A stretch of DNA of 64,000 nt from Ectobacillus ponti (GCF_024294785.1 NZ_JANCLT010000006.1:124001-188000); one strand, 5' to 3'; shown: positions 25,511-34,867, numbered from the stretch's first letter. The notes: generated from the sequence alone by a model not told the origin. Program-made: numbers and translations.

Positions 25511-26335
25511 ATGATGAAGGAGAAAAAGGACAAGAAGGAAAAGAAGCGGCGCAAAGGCTGGAAGCTGCTGCTCCTGCTGCCGGTGCTGGCAATCATTCTT
25601 TTCGGTGGCGCACGGGCACTTCATCTGGGCGGCTATCCCCAGGTGCAGCAGGTACAGAACTTCTTTGGCCAGTATGATGCAAAGCAGGCACTGCAATCCG
25701 CTTGGCAGCAAGGCAAGAATACGGCACAAGCAGCCTTTGGGCAGCACAGCAATCAACAAAATGGCACTGGCAAGCAAAGCAACACGCAACAGGTTTTCGG
25801 AGGACAGAATACGCAACAGCAAAGCAATCAACAGGCTGCTGTTCAGAATCCGCAAAACCAGCAGACCTTTGCCGCAAATCAACAAGGCGGCCAACAGGCG
25901 CTGAACCAGCAGTTCGGCAAGCATGAACGCGGGTCGCGCCGGGCTGGCATGATGAAGCAAGGAAAAGATGGCTTTCAGCGGGATGGCTTCCATGGCGGCA
26001 AGATGGGTCATGGCAAGCACGGCGGCTTCGCACAATACCTGCTGGCAGCAGGAGCTCTCATTCTTGGCTGGTTCCTGCGCCGCGGAGCAGGTGAAACAGC
26101 TTGGAAGAAATGGACAGGATGGGCGCTGATGGCAATTGGCCTTGGCATGCTGCTTTCCGCAGCAGTAGTGCCTGTGATCATGATTGCGGCTGTCGGGTAT
26201 TGGCTGTATACAAGAAGAAAAGCGCCTTCTCAGGATTGGGTGGAAGCACCTGCTCTGCAGGAGATGTATGCGGAAACAAGCAATGCAGCCAAGCTGGACG
26301 AATGGGAGCGAAACATTCGGAAGGAGGAGAAATAA
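25511..26335 (+). CDS. Gln-rich membrane protein, partner of PspA
   Basis: A 274-residue protein of no recognised family. Order: a very Lys-rich cytoplasmic start (1-16), TM1 (about 17-35), about 110 Gln/Asn-rich extracytoplasmic residues (55-140), a Gly/Lys/His-rich stretch (HGGKMGHGKHGG), two further helices (about 170-190 and 200-230) and an acidic cytoplasmic tail. AGGAGGAG precedes the ATG. The next gene, pspA, starts immediately after its stop. A role as membrane anchor or stress sensor for PspA is inferred from this tight coupling. The low-complexity Gln segment is unlike its neighbours. Confidence 0.7.
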   Translation: MMKEKKDKKEKKRRKGWKLLLLLPVLAIILFGGARALHLGGYPQVQQVQNFFGQYDAKQALQSAWQQGKNTAQAAFGQHSNQQNGTGKQSNTQQVFGGQNTQQQSNQQAAVQNPQNQQTFAANQQGGQQALNQQFGKHERGSRRAGMMKQGKDGFQRDGFHGGKMGHGKHGGFAQYLLAAGALILGWFLRRGAGETAWKKWTGWALMAIGLGMLLSAAVVPVIMIAAVGYWLYTRRKAPSQDWVEAPALQEMYAETSNAAKLDEWERNIRKEEK

Positions 26336-27022
26336 ATGGGAGTGTTCAAGCGTATCAAGACAATCCTTTTGGCGGATGTACATGAGACGTTGGATAAAAT
26401 GGAGCAGCCATTGGGCTTGCTGAATCAGTATGTGCGGGATATGGAAGGCGAGCTGGATAAGGCGAAGCATGCTTTGGCACAGCAGCTGTATTTGGAGAAG
26501 CGCCATGAGCAGCTTGTGCAGGAGACGGAAGCGGCAGTGGCCAAGCGGACGCGCCAAGCTGAGCTGGCGGTGTCACGCGGTGAAGATGATATCGCAAGAC
26601 TGGCGCTGCAGGAAAAGCTGCTGCGGGAAGCAAAGCTGGACGCATACAAGGAGCAGCACGCAGCAGTAAAGCAGCAAACAGCTGCCCTGTACGAGCAAAT
26701 TGACCAGCTGCGCGACAAGTATACAGAGCTGCGGCATAAGAAGCTCGTGCTGGAATCCAGAGCACATGCTGCCAAGCTGGCGCAGCAGACACAAGCTGTC
26801 CTCCAATCCTTCCAGGCAACCGGCTTTACAAAAGAATTTGCCCGCGCGGAAGAATATGTGCAGAAATTGGAGGCGCAAGCGGCAGCCCAGGCTTATTTCC
26901 GGGGGCAGGCCCCTGTTGTGAATGTGGAACTGGAGAGCGCTGTACAGCGTGAGCTGCAGCTGCTGAAGAAGCAGCTGGAACCACAGGCGCAGCCGGAAAA
27001 AGAACCGCAGCCAACCGCATAA
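26336..27022 (+). CDS. pspA: PspA/IM30 (LiaH-like) family protein
   Basis: A 228-residue coiled-coil protein. The N-terminal amphipathic helix (MGVFKRIKTILLADVHETLDK) binds membranes, and continuous heptads (residues 30-190) follow, as in PspA, LiaH and Vipp1. An Ala/Gln/Pro tail ends the protein. It would form ESCRT-III-like scaffolds that protect a damaged membrane. Its ATG directly follows the stop of the Gln-rich membrane gene. No two-component system lies nearby, unlike liaIH-liaFSR. Confidence 0.88.
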   Translation: MGVFKRIKTILLADVHETLDKMEQPLGLLNQYVRDMEGELDKAKHALAQQLYLEKRHEQLVQETEAAVAKRTRQAELAVSRGEDDIARLALQEKLLREAKLDAYKEQHAAVKQQTAALYEQIDQLRDKYTELRHKKLVLESRAHAAKLAQQTQAVLQSFQATGFTKEFARAEEYVQKLEAQAAAQAYFRGQAPVVNVELESAVQRELQLLKKQLEPQAQPEKEPQPTA

Positions 27023-27034
27023 GAATACAGAAAG

Positions 27035-27058
27035 GCCCCTGCTGTGGCAGGGGCTTTT
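27035..27058 (+). terminator. Terminator after pspA
   Basis: GCCCCTGC / GCAGGGGC stem with 4-nt loop and T4. It may also stop the convergent lysE-type transcript. Confidence 0.85.
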
Positions 27059-27064
27059 GCTGCA

Positions 27065-27703
27065 TTAATTCACTACAAGCCTGTACAGCTGAACAGCGAA
27101 ATGAATGCTGAACCCAAAGAGGCACATACCGGCGGCAAAGGTAATGCCGCGGATGAATTTCTCGTTCATCAGCCGCTTGGAAAAATGGACAGTCAGCACA
27201 ATATTTAAGTTCCATAGGAACAGCCCGAGAATGACGGCGAAACTGCAAACGAGTGAAAACATCCAGGAGCTGGCGGCCAGCGTCTGCAGCGAGCTGCCGT
27301 ATATGCCAAACCAGAACAGCAAACTGAGCGGGTTTGCCACAGCAATAATCAGCCCTGTCACAAAGGAACTGCGCGAATGGCCGCTGTTCCCTCCGGAAAG
27401 CAAAGCAAGCCGGCTGCTGAAGGCGCCCTTCATGCTGTCATAGGCCAAGTACCCGAGCATGAGAGAGCCGGCCGCGTACATGACAATTTGCACGATGGTC
27501 AGCTGCATAAAGCCGGCAAAGCCGAAGTAGATGGCCAGCAGCAGCAAAATATCACCTGTTAATCCGCCCAGCCCGACGAGCCAGGAGGAAAGAAATCCTT
27601 CTGTCAAACCGCGTTTCATCACTTCCACATTCATGGGGCCGATGGGGGCAGCCAGGCTCAGCCCCAGAACGATAAATTGCAAAAATGTAAGAGCTCCTTC
27701 CAT
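27065..27703 (-). CDS. LysE-family amino-acid exporter
   Basis: A 212-residue protein with six hydrophobic segments and the LysE/RhtB signature near the N-terminus (LGLSLAAPIGPMNVEVMKRGLTEG) and mid-helix ANPLSLLFW. On the minus strand GGAGGT stands 7 nt before the ATG at 27703; the frame's further 19 upstream residues are untranslated. The substrate is unknown. It is monocistronic and convergent with pspA. Confidence 0.88.
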   Translation of the reverse strand: MEGALTFLQFIVLGLSLAAPIGPMNVEVMKRGLTEGFLSSWLVGLGGLTGDILLLLAIYFGFAGFMQLTIVQIVMYAAGSLMLGYLAYDSMKGAFSSRLALLSGGNSGHSRSSFVTGLIIAVANPLSLLFWFGIYGSSLQTLAASSWMFSLVCSFAVILGLFLWNLNIVLTVHFSKRLMNEKFIRGITFAAGMCLFGFSIHFAVQLYRLVVN

Positions 27704-27793
27704 GACAGGTACCTCCAAATGACTTGTCTTCCTTGTACTATATGACCATACTAGTTTCATGCATTCATGCTTTTTTATGCAGGTTTTTCCAAT

Positions 27794-27820
27794 AAAAAGA
27801 AGCCTGCGGGCAGCAGGCTG
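27794..27820 (-). terminator. Terminator of the AI-2E family gene
   Basis: On the minus strand GCCTGC / GCAGGC with a short loop, followed by TTCTTTTT. Confidence 0.75.
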
Positions 27821-27822
27821 TC

Positions 27823-28854
27823 TTATAGCTTGAAACGGATATGGATGACATCGGCATTTTTCAGCGTTTCATAGAGAATGACAAGAGCCGGGCCGGCAAA
27901 CAAGCCGACAAAGCCAAGGAGCTTAAAACCGATATACAGGCTGACAAGAGCGGCCAACGGTGAAATCCCCATATGCTGGGAGTAGATTTTCGGTTCAACC
28001 GTCCGGCGCACGACTGTAATCACAACGAACATCACCAGCAGGCCGATGCCCAGCGTCTGATTATCACGGAGCAGCGCCACGATGGCCCATGGAACAAGGA
28101 CGGAGCCAGTGCCGAGAATCGGTAAAATGTCCACAAGCACAATCAACAGGGATAATAGGGCAATATAAGGAACGCCGAGGAACCACAACCCTGCAGCAGC
28201 CATCAGAAATGTCAGGGCGCTCAGGATCACCTGCGCCTTCAGAAAGCCAACGCCGGCACTGGTCAGCTGTGAGGTGACCAGCTGCACCTTGCGGCTTGTG
28301 GACGGAGTCAAGTACGACTGGGCTTTTTCCTTCAGACGCGGAAGCTCCAGGCTGATCAGAAACAGAGCCACCATATAAATCAGGAATTCCAGCATGAAGC
28401 CCGGCACGACTGTGACCACGCCAAACACCTTTTGGATTAAGCCTTGGGCTAAGCTGTCCAAGGAATTGATGCTGCGCTCCAGCGCCCGTTCTGCTGAAAG
28501 CAGCACTTCTCCCGGGAGCGTCTCTGCATACCGCTTCCCTTCATCAATGAGGGGAATCAGGGTAGAGTGATAGAACTCCTGGGCAAATGCCGGCGTTTTT
28601 TGTGCGAGAATGACCATCTGTTTAAAAATGGTGTTAATTAAAAACGAAGCAGCAGCTGCCAAGGAAGCTATGTATAGAAGGAAAATGACAAGCACGGCAT
28701 ACAGCCGCCGCCATTTCCAATATCTTTGTATGGCGGAAACGGCGCCATCCAGCAGCAGAGCAGTCAAGCCGGCAAAAATAATTGGTAAACTATATGGAAT
28801 CAGCAAGATGCCAATCAGCACAAGCAAGGCAACCAACAGCCATTTCTTCCACAT
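27823..28854 (-). CDS. ytvI: AI-2E family transporter, YtvI-like
   Basis: A 343-residue protein of the AI-2E exporter family. It has paired N-terminal helices, a helical cytoplasmic/extracellular domain (about 60-150), and a C-terminal set of five helices with the conserved [18 protein letters not shown] and [34 protein letters not shown]. The latter matches YtvI, a sporulation-associated subgroup. The gene symbol rests on that resemblance. The minus-strand ribosome site is GGGAGGGGG. It is divergent from the NO synthase gene. Confidence 0.85.
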   Translation of the reverse strand: MWKKWLLVALLVLIGILLIPYSLPIIFAGLTALLLDGAVSAIQRYWKWRRLYAVLVIFLLYIASLAAAASFLINTIFKQMVILAQKTPAFAQEFYHSTLIPLIDEGKRYAETLPGEVLLSAERALERSINSLDSLAQGLIQKVFGVVTVVPGFMLEFLIYMVALFLISLELPRLKEKAQSYLTPSTSRKVQLVTSQLTSAGVGFLKAQVILSALTFLMAAAGLWFLGVPYIALLSLLIVLVDILPILGTGSVLVPWAIVALLRDNQTLGIGLLVMFVVITVVRRTVEPKIYSQHMGISPLAALVSLYIGFKLLGFVGLFAGPALVILYETLKNADVIHIRFKL

Positions 28855-28954
28855 GTCGGATGTCCCCCTCCCTCAGTCGCGGTAAAATGTGTGCCGAATG
28901 CTCTGACACCATTTTGTCAAATACGCTTTCTTTTCTATTCGAAGTCAAGTCTCT

Positions 28955-28960
28955 TATAAT
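28955..28960 (+). promoter_or_regulatory. Probable -10 element of nos
   Basis: A perfect TATAAT about 40 nt before the GTG start. No good -35 is present at the usual distance, so an activator may be involved. Confidence 0.4.
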
Positions 28961-29000
28961 GAAGGTATCGTACATCATGGGCAAAAACAAGGAGGAACCT

Positions 29001-30083
29001 GTGTTAACTCAAGAAAATTTATTGCAAGAAGCAGCAGCCTTTATTCACACCTGCTATCAGGAGTTGGGGAGGCCGCAGGAGATTGACAGCAGAATGCGGG
29101 AAATTCAAAAGATGATTGAGGAAACCGGAACCTACGAGCATACCTTTGAGGAGCTGGCGCATGGGGCCAAAATGGCCTGGCGCAACAGCAACCGCTGCAT
29201 CGGCCGGCTCTTTTGGAATATGCTGACGGTCTGGGATGAGCGGCAATGCCAAACAGAGGAGGAAGTATATGCGGCGCTCCTCCGCCATATTCGATACGCG
29301 ACAAACGATGGGAAAATCAGGCCGGCCATCACTGTTTTCCGTGCCGAAAGAGAGGAGAAGGAGATTCGCCTTTGGAACCATCAGCTCATCCGCTACGCCG
29401 GCTACGAAACCGAGCATGGCATTCTGGGCGATCCGGCCTCTGTTCCTTTCACAAAGGTTTGCCAGGGGCTGGGATGGCAGGGAGAAGGGACATCATTTGA
29501 TATTCTGCCGCTTGTCATCGGCATGGACGGCCGGCCGCCCAAATGGTTTGAGGTGCCCAGGGAGCTTGTGCTGGAGGTGCCGCTCATCCATCCGGATTTG
29601 GATTGGTTTCAGGATTTGGGGCTCCGCTGGTATGCTGTGCCGATGATTGCGGATATGAAGCTCGAAATTGGCGGACTCATATACACAGCGGCCCCCTTTA
29701 ACGGCTGGTACATGGGCACGGAAATCGGCGCCCGCAACCTGGCAGACCCGGAGCGGTACAACCTGCTGCCGAAAATCGCGGAGTTCATGGGGCTGGATAC
29801 AAAGCGGAACTCCTCTCTATGGAAGGACCGGGCCTTGGTGGAGCTGAATGCGGCTGTGTTGTATTCCTTCAAAGAGGCGGGTGCCAGCATCGTGGACCAT
29901 CATACAGCAGCCCAGCAATTTAAGCTGTTTGAGGAGCAGGAAGCAGCCGCAGAACGCCCTGTGACGGGGGAATGGTCTTGGCTCATTCCGCCGATGTCGC
30001 CGGCAGCCACGCACATGTTCCATAAAAATTATGAGAACAAGTATGTTGCGCCAAACTATTTGTATCAGGATCGGCCGTATTGA
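29001..30083 (+). CDS. nos: Bacterial nitric oxide synthase oxygenase
   Basis: A 360-residue NOS oxygenase domain without a reductase, as in other Bacillus. The heme ligand is Cys66 in [13 protein letters not shown]. Substrate and pterin-site motifs include [45 protein letters not shown] and [11 protein letters not shown] at 29001 is preferred because GGAGG ends 5 nt before it and Cys66 then matches the B. subtilis numbering; a frame extends upstream without a ribosome site. It makes NO from arginine with an external reductase. A truncated hemoglobin gene follows 275 nt downstream. Confidence 0.95.
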   Translation: MLTQENLLQEAAAFIHTCYQELGRPQEIDSRMREIQKMIEETGTYEHTFEELAHGAKMAWRNSNRCIGRLFWNMLTVWDERQCQTEEEVYAALLRHIRYATNDGKIRPAITVFRAEREEKEIRLWNHQLIRYAGYETEHGILGDPASVPFTKVCQGLGWQGEGTSFDILPLVIGMDGRPPKWFEVPRELVLEVPLIHPDLDWFQDLGLRWYAVPMIADMKLEIGGLIYTAAPFNGWYMGTEIGARNLADPERYNLLPKIAEFMGLDTKRNSSLWKDRALVELNAAVLYSFKEAGASIVDHHTAAQQFKLFEEQEAAAERPVTGEWSWLIPPMSPAATHMFHKNYENKYVAPNYLYQDRPY

Positions 30084-30129
30084 TATGGTAAACTGTTGGG
30101 AGATGAAATAGGAAAGAGGGTTACCGTCA

Positions 30130-30336
30130 TTGCTCATCCCCATTCTTGTATCCGGTCTGATTCTTGGATTGCTTATACGCTTTGCCTTAAAGTTTTTGAA
30201 CGACAGCTACGGTTTTTCCAATGACATGGACAATCGGCCGGCAGCTCTGTTGAAGGCATGCCGCCATTGCAATAGGCGCATTGCCAGGGAATATCAAAAA
30301 AATCTATGCCCTCACTGCGGCAAGCCGCTGGAGTGA
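30130..30336 (+). CDS. Small membrane protein with zinc-ribbon tail
   Basis: A 68-residue protein with a TTG start. It has an N-terminal membrane helix (LIPILVSGLILGLLIRFAL), a linker, and a C-terminal CRHC..CPHC pair typical of a zinc ribbon. GAAAGAGGG lies upstream, though with a long spacer. The family is not known to me. It sits between nos and the hemoglobin gene, 22 nt before the latter, so all three may share a transcript. Confidence 0.65.
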   Translation: MLIPILVSGLILGLLIRFALKFLNDSYGFSNDMDNRPAALLKACRHCNRRIAREYQKNLCPHCGKPLE

Positions 30337-30358
30337 GAGCTGCGAAAGAGGTGCAGAT

Positions 30359-30748
30359 ATGCAGCTGCAGACCATCTATGAACAAGTTGGCGGAGCGGAA
30401 ACTATCCGCCGTATTGTCGAAACCTTCTACCCGAAGGTATACAGCAACGAAAAGCTGCGCCCGCTGTTTCATGGCGACATGGAGGAAATCATGCGGAAGC
30501 AATATATGTTTTTGACACAGCTTACAGGGGGGGAGCCGCTGTATTCACAGGAATTTGGCCCGCCGAATATGCGGATGCGCCATCTGCCATTTGAGATTAC
30601 GCCGGAGCGTGCCCAGGAGTGGCTTCGTTTGATGAAGGAAGTTTTCGATGAAATGGGGCTGAGCGAAACGGAAGCGGGGCAGGCATTGTTTGCCCGGCTG
30701 ACGCAAATTGCGCCCATTATGGTCAATACCATGCTGCAGACAAACTAA
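30359..30748 (+). CDS. Group II truncated hemoglobin (YjbI/trHbO-like)
   Basis: A 129-residue truncated globin: TIYEQVGGAETIRRIVETFY at the start, FHGDMEEIMRKQYMFLTQLTGG and GPPNMRMRHLPFEIT (proximal His in RHLPF). The ATG at 30359 follows AGAGGTG; the longer frame from 30281 is a shadow. Bacillus trHbO (YjbI) binds O2 tightly and can act on peroxide or NO. Proximity to nos suggests a link in NO handling. Confidence 0.9.
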   Translation: MQLQTIYEQVGGAETIRRIVETFYPKVYSNEKLRPLFHGDMEEIMRKQYMFLTQLTGGEPLYSQEFGPPNMRMRHLPFEITPERAQEWLRLMKEVFDEMGLSETEAGQALFARLTQIAPIMVNTMLQTN

Positions 30749-30761
30749 GGAGGCAAGGCGC

Positions 30762-31685
30762 ATGGAACAGCATAGGTTCACAATCAGCAGACCAGATGAT
30801 ATTCAGCTTTCTGTGCAGCGGTGGAGCGGCACGGAACAGCCGTGGGCAATCGTCCAAATTGCCCATGGCATGGCTGAGCATGTCAGCAGATACGATGCAT
30901 TTGCCCATTTCCTCGTCAGTAAGGGTGTTGCGGTATATGGAAATGACCATCGCGGGCATGGCAGGACTGCAGCGGCAGCCGGAGATATCGGCTATTTTGC
31001 GGATGAAGCCGGCTTTGAGAAGGTTGTGGAGGATATGCATGCGGTGACAGAGCGGATTCAGCAGGAGAATCCGGGTATTCCGATCGTGCTGTTTGGGCAC
31101 AGCATGGGTTCCTTCCTGGCCCGCCGCTATGTGCAGCTGTATGGAAAAGAGGTACGGGGGCTTATTCTATCGGGAACAGGCGACAACCCGCCTTTTCTCC
31201 TGAAGCTTGGAAAGCTGATTGCCGGCATGGAGAAGCGAATTCGGGGCAGCCGTGCCCGGAGCCACGTGCTGAATGAGATATCATTTGGCCAATTCAACCG
31301 GTCATTTAAGCCGAACCGCACGCCGTTCGACTGGCTGAGCAGTGACAGTGAAGCAGTGGACGCTTATATACAGGACCCGCTGTGCGGCGGTATTTTCACC
31401 GCCGGCTTCTTCTACGACTTATTCACAGGCTCAGAAGCCATCATGGATAAGCGGGGCATCGCCAGTGTGCCCAAGCAGCTTCCCGTTTTCTTTGTATCAG
31501 GCAGTCTGGACCCTGTCGGACAGCAAACAAAGGGTGTGCTGCACGCCTATCAGGCTTTCGTGGAAGCGGGCTTGCAGGACGTATCCTGCAAGCTGTATCC
31601 GGAGGGGCGGCACGAAATGCTGCATGAGGTGAACCGGGAGGAAGTGCATGAAGATATTTGGCAATGGCTCCGGGCCAAATTGTAA
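30762..31685 (+). CDS. Alpha/beta hydrolase, lysophospholipase/monoacylglycerol lipase type
   Basis: A 307-residue serine hydrolase of the hydrolase_4 group. It shows QIAHGMAEHVSRYDAFAHFLV, YGNDHRGHG, the nucleophile elbow FGHSMGSF, and late Asp (SGSLDPVG) and His (EGRHEMLHE). AAGGAGG precedes the ATG, and the gene lies 13 nt after the hemoglobin gene. There is no signal peptide, so it acts in the cytoplasm. The substrate is probably a lysolipid or monoglyceride. Confidence 0.87.
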   Translation: MEQHRFTISRPDDIQLSVQRWSGTEQPWAIVQIAHGMAEHVSRYDAFAHFLVSKGVAVYGNDHRGHGRTAAAAGDIGYFADEAGFEKVVEDMHAVTERIQQENPGIPIVLFGHSMGSFLARRYVQLYGKEVRGLILSGTGDNPPFLLKLGKLIAGMEKRIRGSRARSHVLNEISFGQFNRSFKPNRTPFDWLSSDSEAVDAYIQDPLCGGIFTAGFFYDLFTGSEAIMDKRGIASVPKQLPVFFVSGSLDPVGQQTKGVLHAYQAFVEAGLQDVSCKLYPEGRHEMLHEVNREEVHEDIWQWLRAKL

Positions 31686-31708
31686 ATCCGCTCGGGAAGG
31701 AGCTTTCC

Positions 31709-32590
31709 ATGGATACAATTACACATACTCTGTTCGGTCTCGGGCTGTACGGGACTGTTCGCAAGGATGAGATGACAAAGCAGGAGAGACGGGCTTGCTT
31801 GCTGACAACTGTGGGGGCAAGCCAAATTCCTGATATTGATGTTGTATCCCAGCTATGGGATACAGAAGGGCTGTATCAAATGTGGCATCGCGGCATCACG
31901 CATTCTCTCTTCTTGATGCCGCTGTGGGCATTGCTGTTCTACGGGCTGGGCGTATTGCTGTTTGGGGTGCGGGACCGCCGCTTATATTGGCTGGCCTTGC
32001 TTGCTGTATGGATCCACAGCACCAGCGACCTGTTCAACGCCTGGGGCACCGGCTATTTTGAACCATTTTCCAAGATGAGGGTCACATTCGGCACCATCCC
32101 CATTGTCGATTTTGTGTTTTGGTTTATTTTGTTGACGGCATATCTCATGGCGAGAACGCACAGGCAGCAGGCGCCTGTTATATACCGCTGGGCCTTCGCG
32201 GCCATGGCTCTGCATGTGCTGCTGCAAAGCGCGCAAGGGTATGTGCTGTATCAGCAGTATGCCGGCAAGTACGACCAGGTTGCCCTGTCTGCCAGCTTTC
32301 TGCCGTGGCATTATTCGGTCATCGGCAAGAAGGGGGAAAGAGTGGATATTATAGATGACAGTTTATTGAGCGAAGCGAAGCTGCAAACCACTCTCGCTTC
32401 CAAGGAGGAAGCCAATTTAACGGCGCTGTTTCGAGCCGTGCCGGCAGCAAAAACCCTGTATCAATGGGCGCCATTTGTTGTGGTCGTGGATGACAACAAG
32501 CGGATTGGTGTGTATGATCCACGCTTTTATCGGAACGGCCAGTCCTTTTTGTTTGAGTATATGCAAAAGCATGGGGAAGTGCAAAGGTGA
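31709..32590 (+). CDS. YfhP-like membrane-bound metal-dependent hydrolase
   Basis: A 293-residue membrane protein of the YdjM/YfhP family. It begins MDTITHTLFGLGLYG (conserved His), then SQIPDIDVVSQ, MWHRGITHSLFLMPLWALLFYG and WIHSTSDLFNAWG, a His/Asp set shared by the family. Four to five helices are followed by a C-terminal extracytoplasmic domain. GGAAGGAG sets the start at 31709, 23 nt after the hydrolase gene. Its exact reaction is unknown. Confidence 0.85.
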   Translation: MDTITHTLFGLGLYGTVRKDEMTKQERRACLLTTVGASQIPDIDVVSQLWDTEGLYQMWHRGITHSLFLMPLWALLFYGLGVLLFGVRDRRLYWLALLAVWIHSTSDLFNAWGTGYFEPFSKMRVTFGTIPIVDFVFWFILLTAYLMARTHRQQAPVIYRWAFAAMALHVLLQSAQGYVLYQQYAGKYDQVALSASFLPWHYSVIGKKGERVDIIDDSLLSEAKLQTTLASKEEANLTALFRAVPAAKTLYQWAPFVVVVDDNKRIGVYDPRFYRNGQSFLFEYMQKHGEVQR

Positions 32591-32618
32591 GGAGAACCAG
32601 CAGGGTTCTTCTTTTTTT
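32589..32618 (+). terminator. Terminator after YfhP-like gene
   Basis: GAGAACC / GGGTTCTTC stem followed by T7. Confidence 0.8.
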
Positions 32619-32684
32619 ATGGATAGAAATGGGTTGGGGGGAAGAGAATAACTGGAGAGAAATGGCATAAGGAAAGGAGAGCGC

Positions 32685-33797
32685 ATGAACCGCTACTTTT
32701 TATACTTAATTATGTTAAATATGCTGACGAATGTGGTGGCGTATGTGCCGCACATGCTGCTTGAGGAGCGCCTCTCGGGCAGTGTTTTGTCTATGCTGAT
32801 TGCCGTGCCCATTGGACTGCTGTTCTCATATATCTTTTACAAGACTATGTCGAAATTTCCCGGGGAAACATATCCGCAGATTGTCAAGAGACATATGCCG
32901 GGATGGCTGGTGACCGTCTATGTCCTGTTTGTTTCCCTTATGTGGTTTGCGGCCGGACTATTGACACTACAGGCATTTTCCCATCTCTCGGAACGCTTTA
33001 TTGACCCGGAAATTAATCCAGGGTACCTGATTGGCATCTATCTTGTTGTAGTTTGCTTTGGCGCTGTGATGAAGTCCGACCGGATTCTGTATGCGCTGGA
33101 ATTGGTGATGATTTTCTGTGTGCCGTTGGTTCTTCTGATTTTTTTCAAGGCTTATGCGAACGAGTACATGAGCTGGGACGCGGTGCTGGAGTCGCTCAGC
33201 CATTATAGGGAGCCACCGTCATGGAATGGGGTTGCCGCCGCATCTTATACGATGCTTGGCATTTCAAATCTTGCTGTGTTCAATCGGATTCTGAAGGGAA
33301 AAATCACCTGGAAATATTGGCTGCTTATCGGTGTCGGGGGAATGGTCAATCTATTTACAACCATGTACATCCCCATTGGCGTCAATGGCGTGGAAGGGAT
33401 TCAGGACTATGTATACCCTTGGATTATGACTGCCGATGCACTGCGGATGGAATACGGCTTCATTGAGCGGGTTTTGTTTGTTTTTTTACTGCTGTACCTG
33501 GCTATGTCACTGGTTTATGTTTCCATTCTGTGGCATGTCTCTATCGAGCTGGGGAAGGAAGTGCTGCCGGGCCAAAAGCTGAAGTGGAAGGGCATGCCTG
33601 TTGTGCCCGGCATCTTTCTGCTTGCTTTTTGCTCCATCTCCATTAGTCTTGCACTGAAAGTGGATGAGTATTTGATTTATAACATAGGGAGAATCTATCT
33701 GCAGGCGCTGTTGCCAATTAATATACTTGCTGCAGGATTGATGATTTGGATTGTTTGGAGGGAAAAGAAATGGCGGCCATCAGAATCAAGCTCTTAA
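32685..33797 (+). CDS. Spore germination permease, GerAB/GerKB family
   Basis: A 370-residue protein with ten predicted helices of the APC-related GerB family: LLEERLSGSVLSMLIAVPIGLLFSYIFYKTMSKFPGETYPQ at the start and YTMLGISNLAVFNRIL mid-way. In germinant receptors this subunit binds the nutrient in the spore inner membrane. AAAGGAG precedes the ATG. Its 3' end overlaps a gerC-type gene by 28 nt, but no gerA-type gene accompanies it. Confidence 0.88.
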   Translation: MNRYFLYLIMLNMLTNVVAYVPHMLLEERLSGSVLSMLIAVPIGLLFSYIFYKTMSKFPGETYPQIVKRHMPGWLVTVYVLFVSLMWFAAGLLTLQAFSHLSERFIDPEINPGYLIGIYLVVVCFGAVMKSDRILYALELVMIFCVPLVLLIFFKAYANEYMSWDAVLESLSHYREPPSWNGVAAASYTMLGISNLAVFNRILKGKITWKYWLLIGVGGMVNLFTTMYIPIGVNGVEGIQDYVYPWIMTADALRMEYGFIERVLFVFLLLYLAMSLVYVSILWHVSIELGKEVLPGQKLKWKGMPVVPGIFLLAFCSISISLALKVDEYLIYNIGRIYLQALLPINILAAGLMIWIVWREKKWRPSESSS

Positions 33798-34867
33798 TCT
33801 GTACATGTTTTCTGCTTGTATCAGGCTGCTCCTTCAAGGATATTGACAAACGGTTTTTCGTTGTGACGATTGGGGTCGATAGAAGCAGTGATGACAAAAA
33901 GCCATATGAGGTGTCGCTCAAGCTCGCAGTTCCGAACGGCACACCAAAGGTGGCGGATAATACGTTCATTGTGGTTTCAGAGCAGGCGACTTCCATTTCC
34001 GAAGCAATCCGGGTCATCAAGTCGAAGGTTGACAAGGAGCTGGACTTTGGCCATGCCAAAGTGATTATACTTGGCGAGAAAATTATCCATGACAATTTAC
34101 GCCAGACTGTGGATTTTTTTGCCAGACGCCGTGATATTCAGCAGATTGCCTGGATGGCCCAAGGGAAGCCGGATGCAAAGACAGTTCTCCTCATTAAGCC
34201 AAAATCGGAGCGATTGCCTTCCAACAGCATCTTCCTCTCCTTCGGCCAGGCGGGTACGCAAACCCCTTTCATTACGTCCACCTATCTATTTGATTTCCGC
34301 CGCAAACTGTTCGATGAAGGGATTGATCCGGCACTGCCTGTCATGCAGGCGAATGAAGAGAAAGACCTCTTCTCTATTAATCAAGCAGTGGTGATCCATG
34401 ATCAGAAAGAGGTTCTCCTGAATAAGCGGCAGACGCGGATGCTGAATGTGCTGACCAACTCCTTCAGCAATGTGGGTTTAAATGTTTCAAACGACAATAT
34501 ACATTTTGTTGTGTCAGCCAATAATCCAAAGATTTCATATGTGCTGCATACAGATGGAGATCAGCCTTATGCGGCATTTCATGTTACGTTCAAGGGAATC
34601 ATTGAAGAATCGCTTCAGGATTTGCAGGCGAAGGATATGCCGAAGTATGAAAGGATGGCCAAACCGGCGCTGGCAAAGCAGGTTCAGCAGTTTCTGGAGG
34701 ATATGCAGAAGGAAAATATCGACCCGCTGGGGCTCGGGATGCGTTACCGGGCGCGGCATACAGATTCGGTTGCCGCTGAAATGAAGGCCTGGGAGGGGAT
34801 TTACCCAAAGCTGCGGTTCCAGGTGAAGGCCGATGTGGATTTGACAAGCACAGGCTTGACTGAATAA
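33770..34867 (+). CDS. Ger(x)C family germination lipoprotein
   Basis: A 365-residue lipoprotein (lipobox LVSGC, Cys20) with the GerC pattern: KDIDKRFFVVTIGVDRS, AISEAIRVIKSKVDKELDFGHAKVIILGE and a C-terminal domain ending in a beta-rich region. GGAGGGAAAAGAA precedes the ATG, and the ORF overlaps the GerAB-type gene. It would sit on the outer face of the spore inner membrane as the C subunit. A terminator follows, so this is a two-gene operon. Confidence 0.88.
   Translation: MAAIRIKLLICTCFLLVSGCSFKDIDKRFFVVTIGVDRSSDDKKPYEVSLKLAVPNGTPKVADNTFIVVSEQATSISEAIRVIKSKVDKELDFGHAKVIILGEKIIHDNLRQTVDFFARRRDIQQIAWMAQGKPDAKTVLLIKPKSERLPSNSIFLSFGQAGTQTPFITSTYLFDFRRKLFDEGIDPALPVMQANEEKDLFSINQAVVIHDQKEVLLNKRQTRMLNVLTNSFSNVGLNVSNDNIHFVVSANNPKISYVLHTDGDQPYAAFHVTFKGIIEESLQDLQAKDMPKYERMAKPALAKQVQQFLEDMQKENIDPLGLGMRYRARHTDSVAAEMKAWEGIYPKLRFQVKADVDLTSTGLTE

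Noticed and set aside
25025-26557. 510-residue minus-strand ORF opposite the MBL, Gln-rich and PspA genes
   Set aside because: It runs across three well-supported plus-strand genes and their terminator, and its Leu/Cys/His-rich composition is typical of an antisense shadow.
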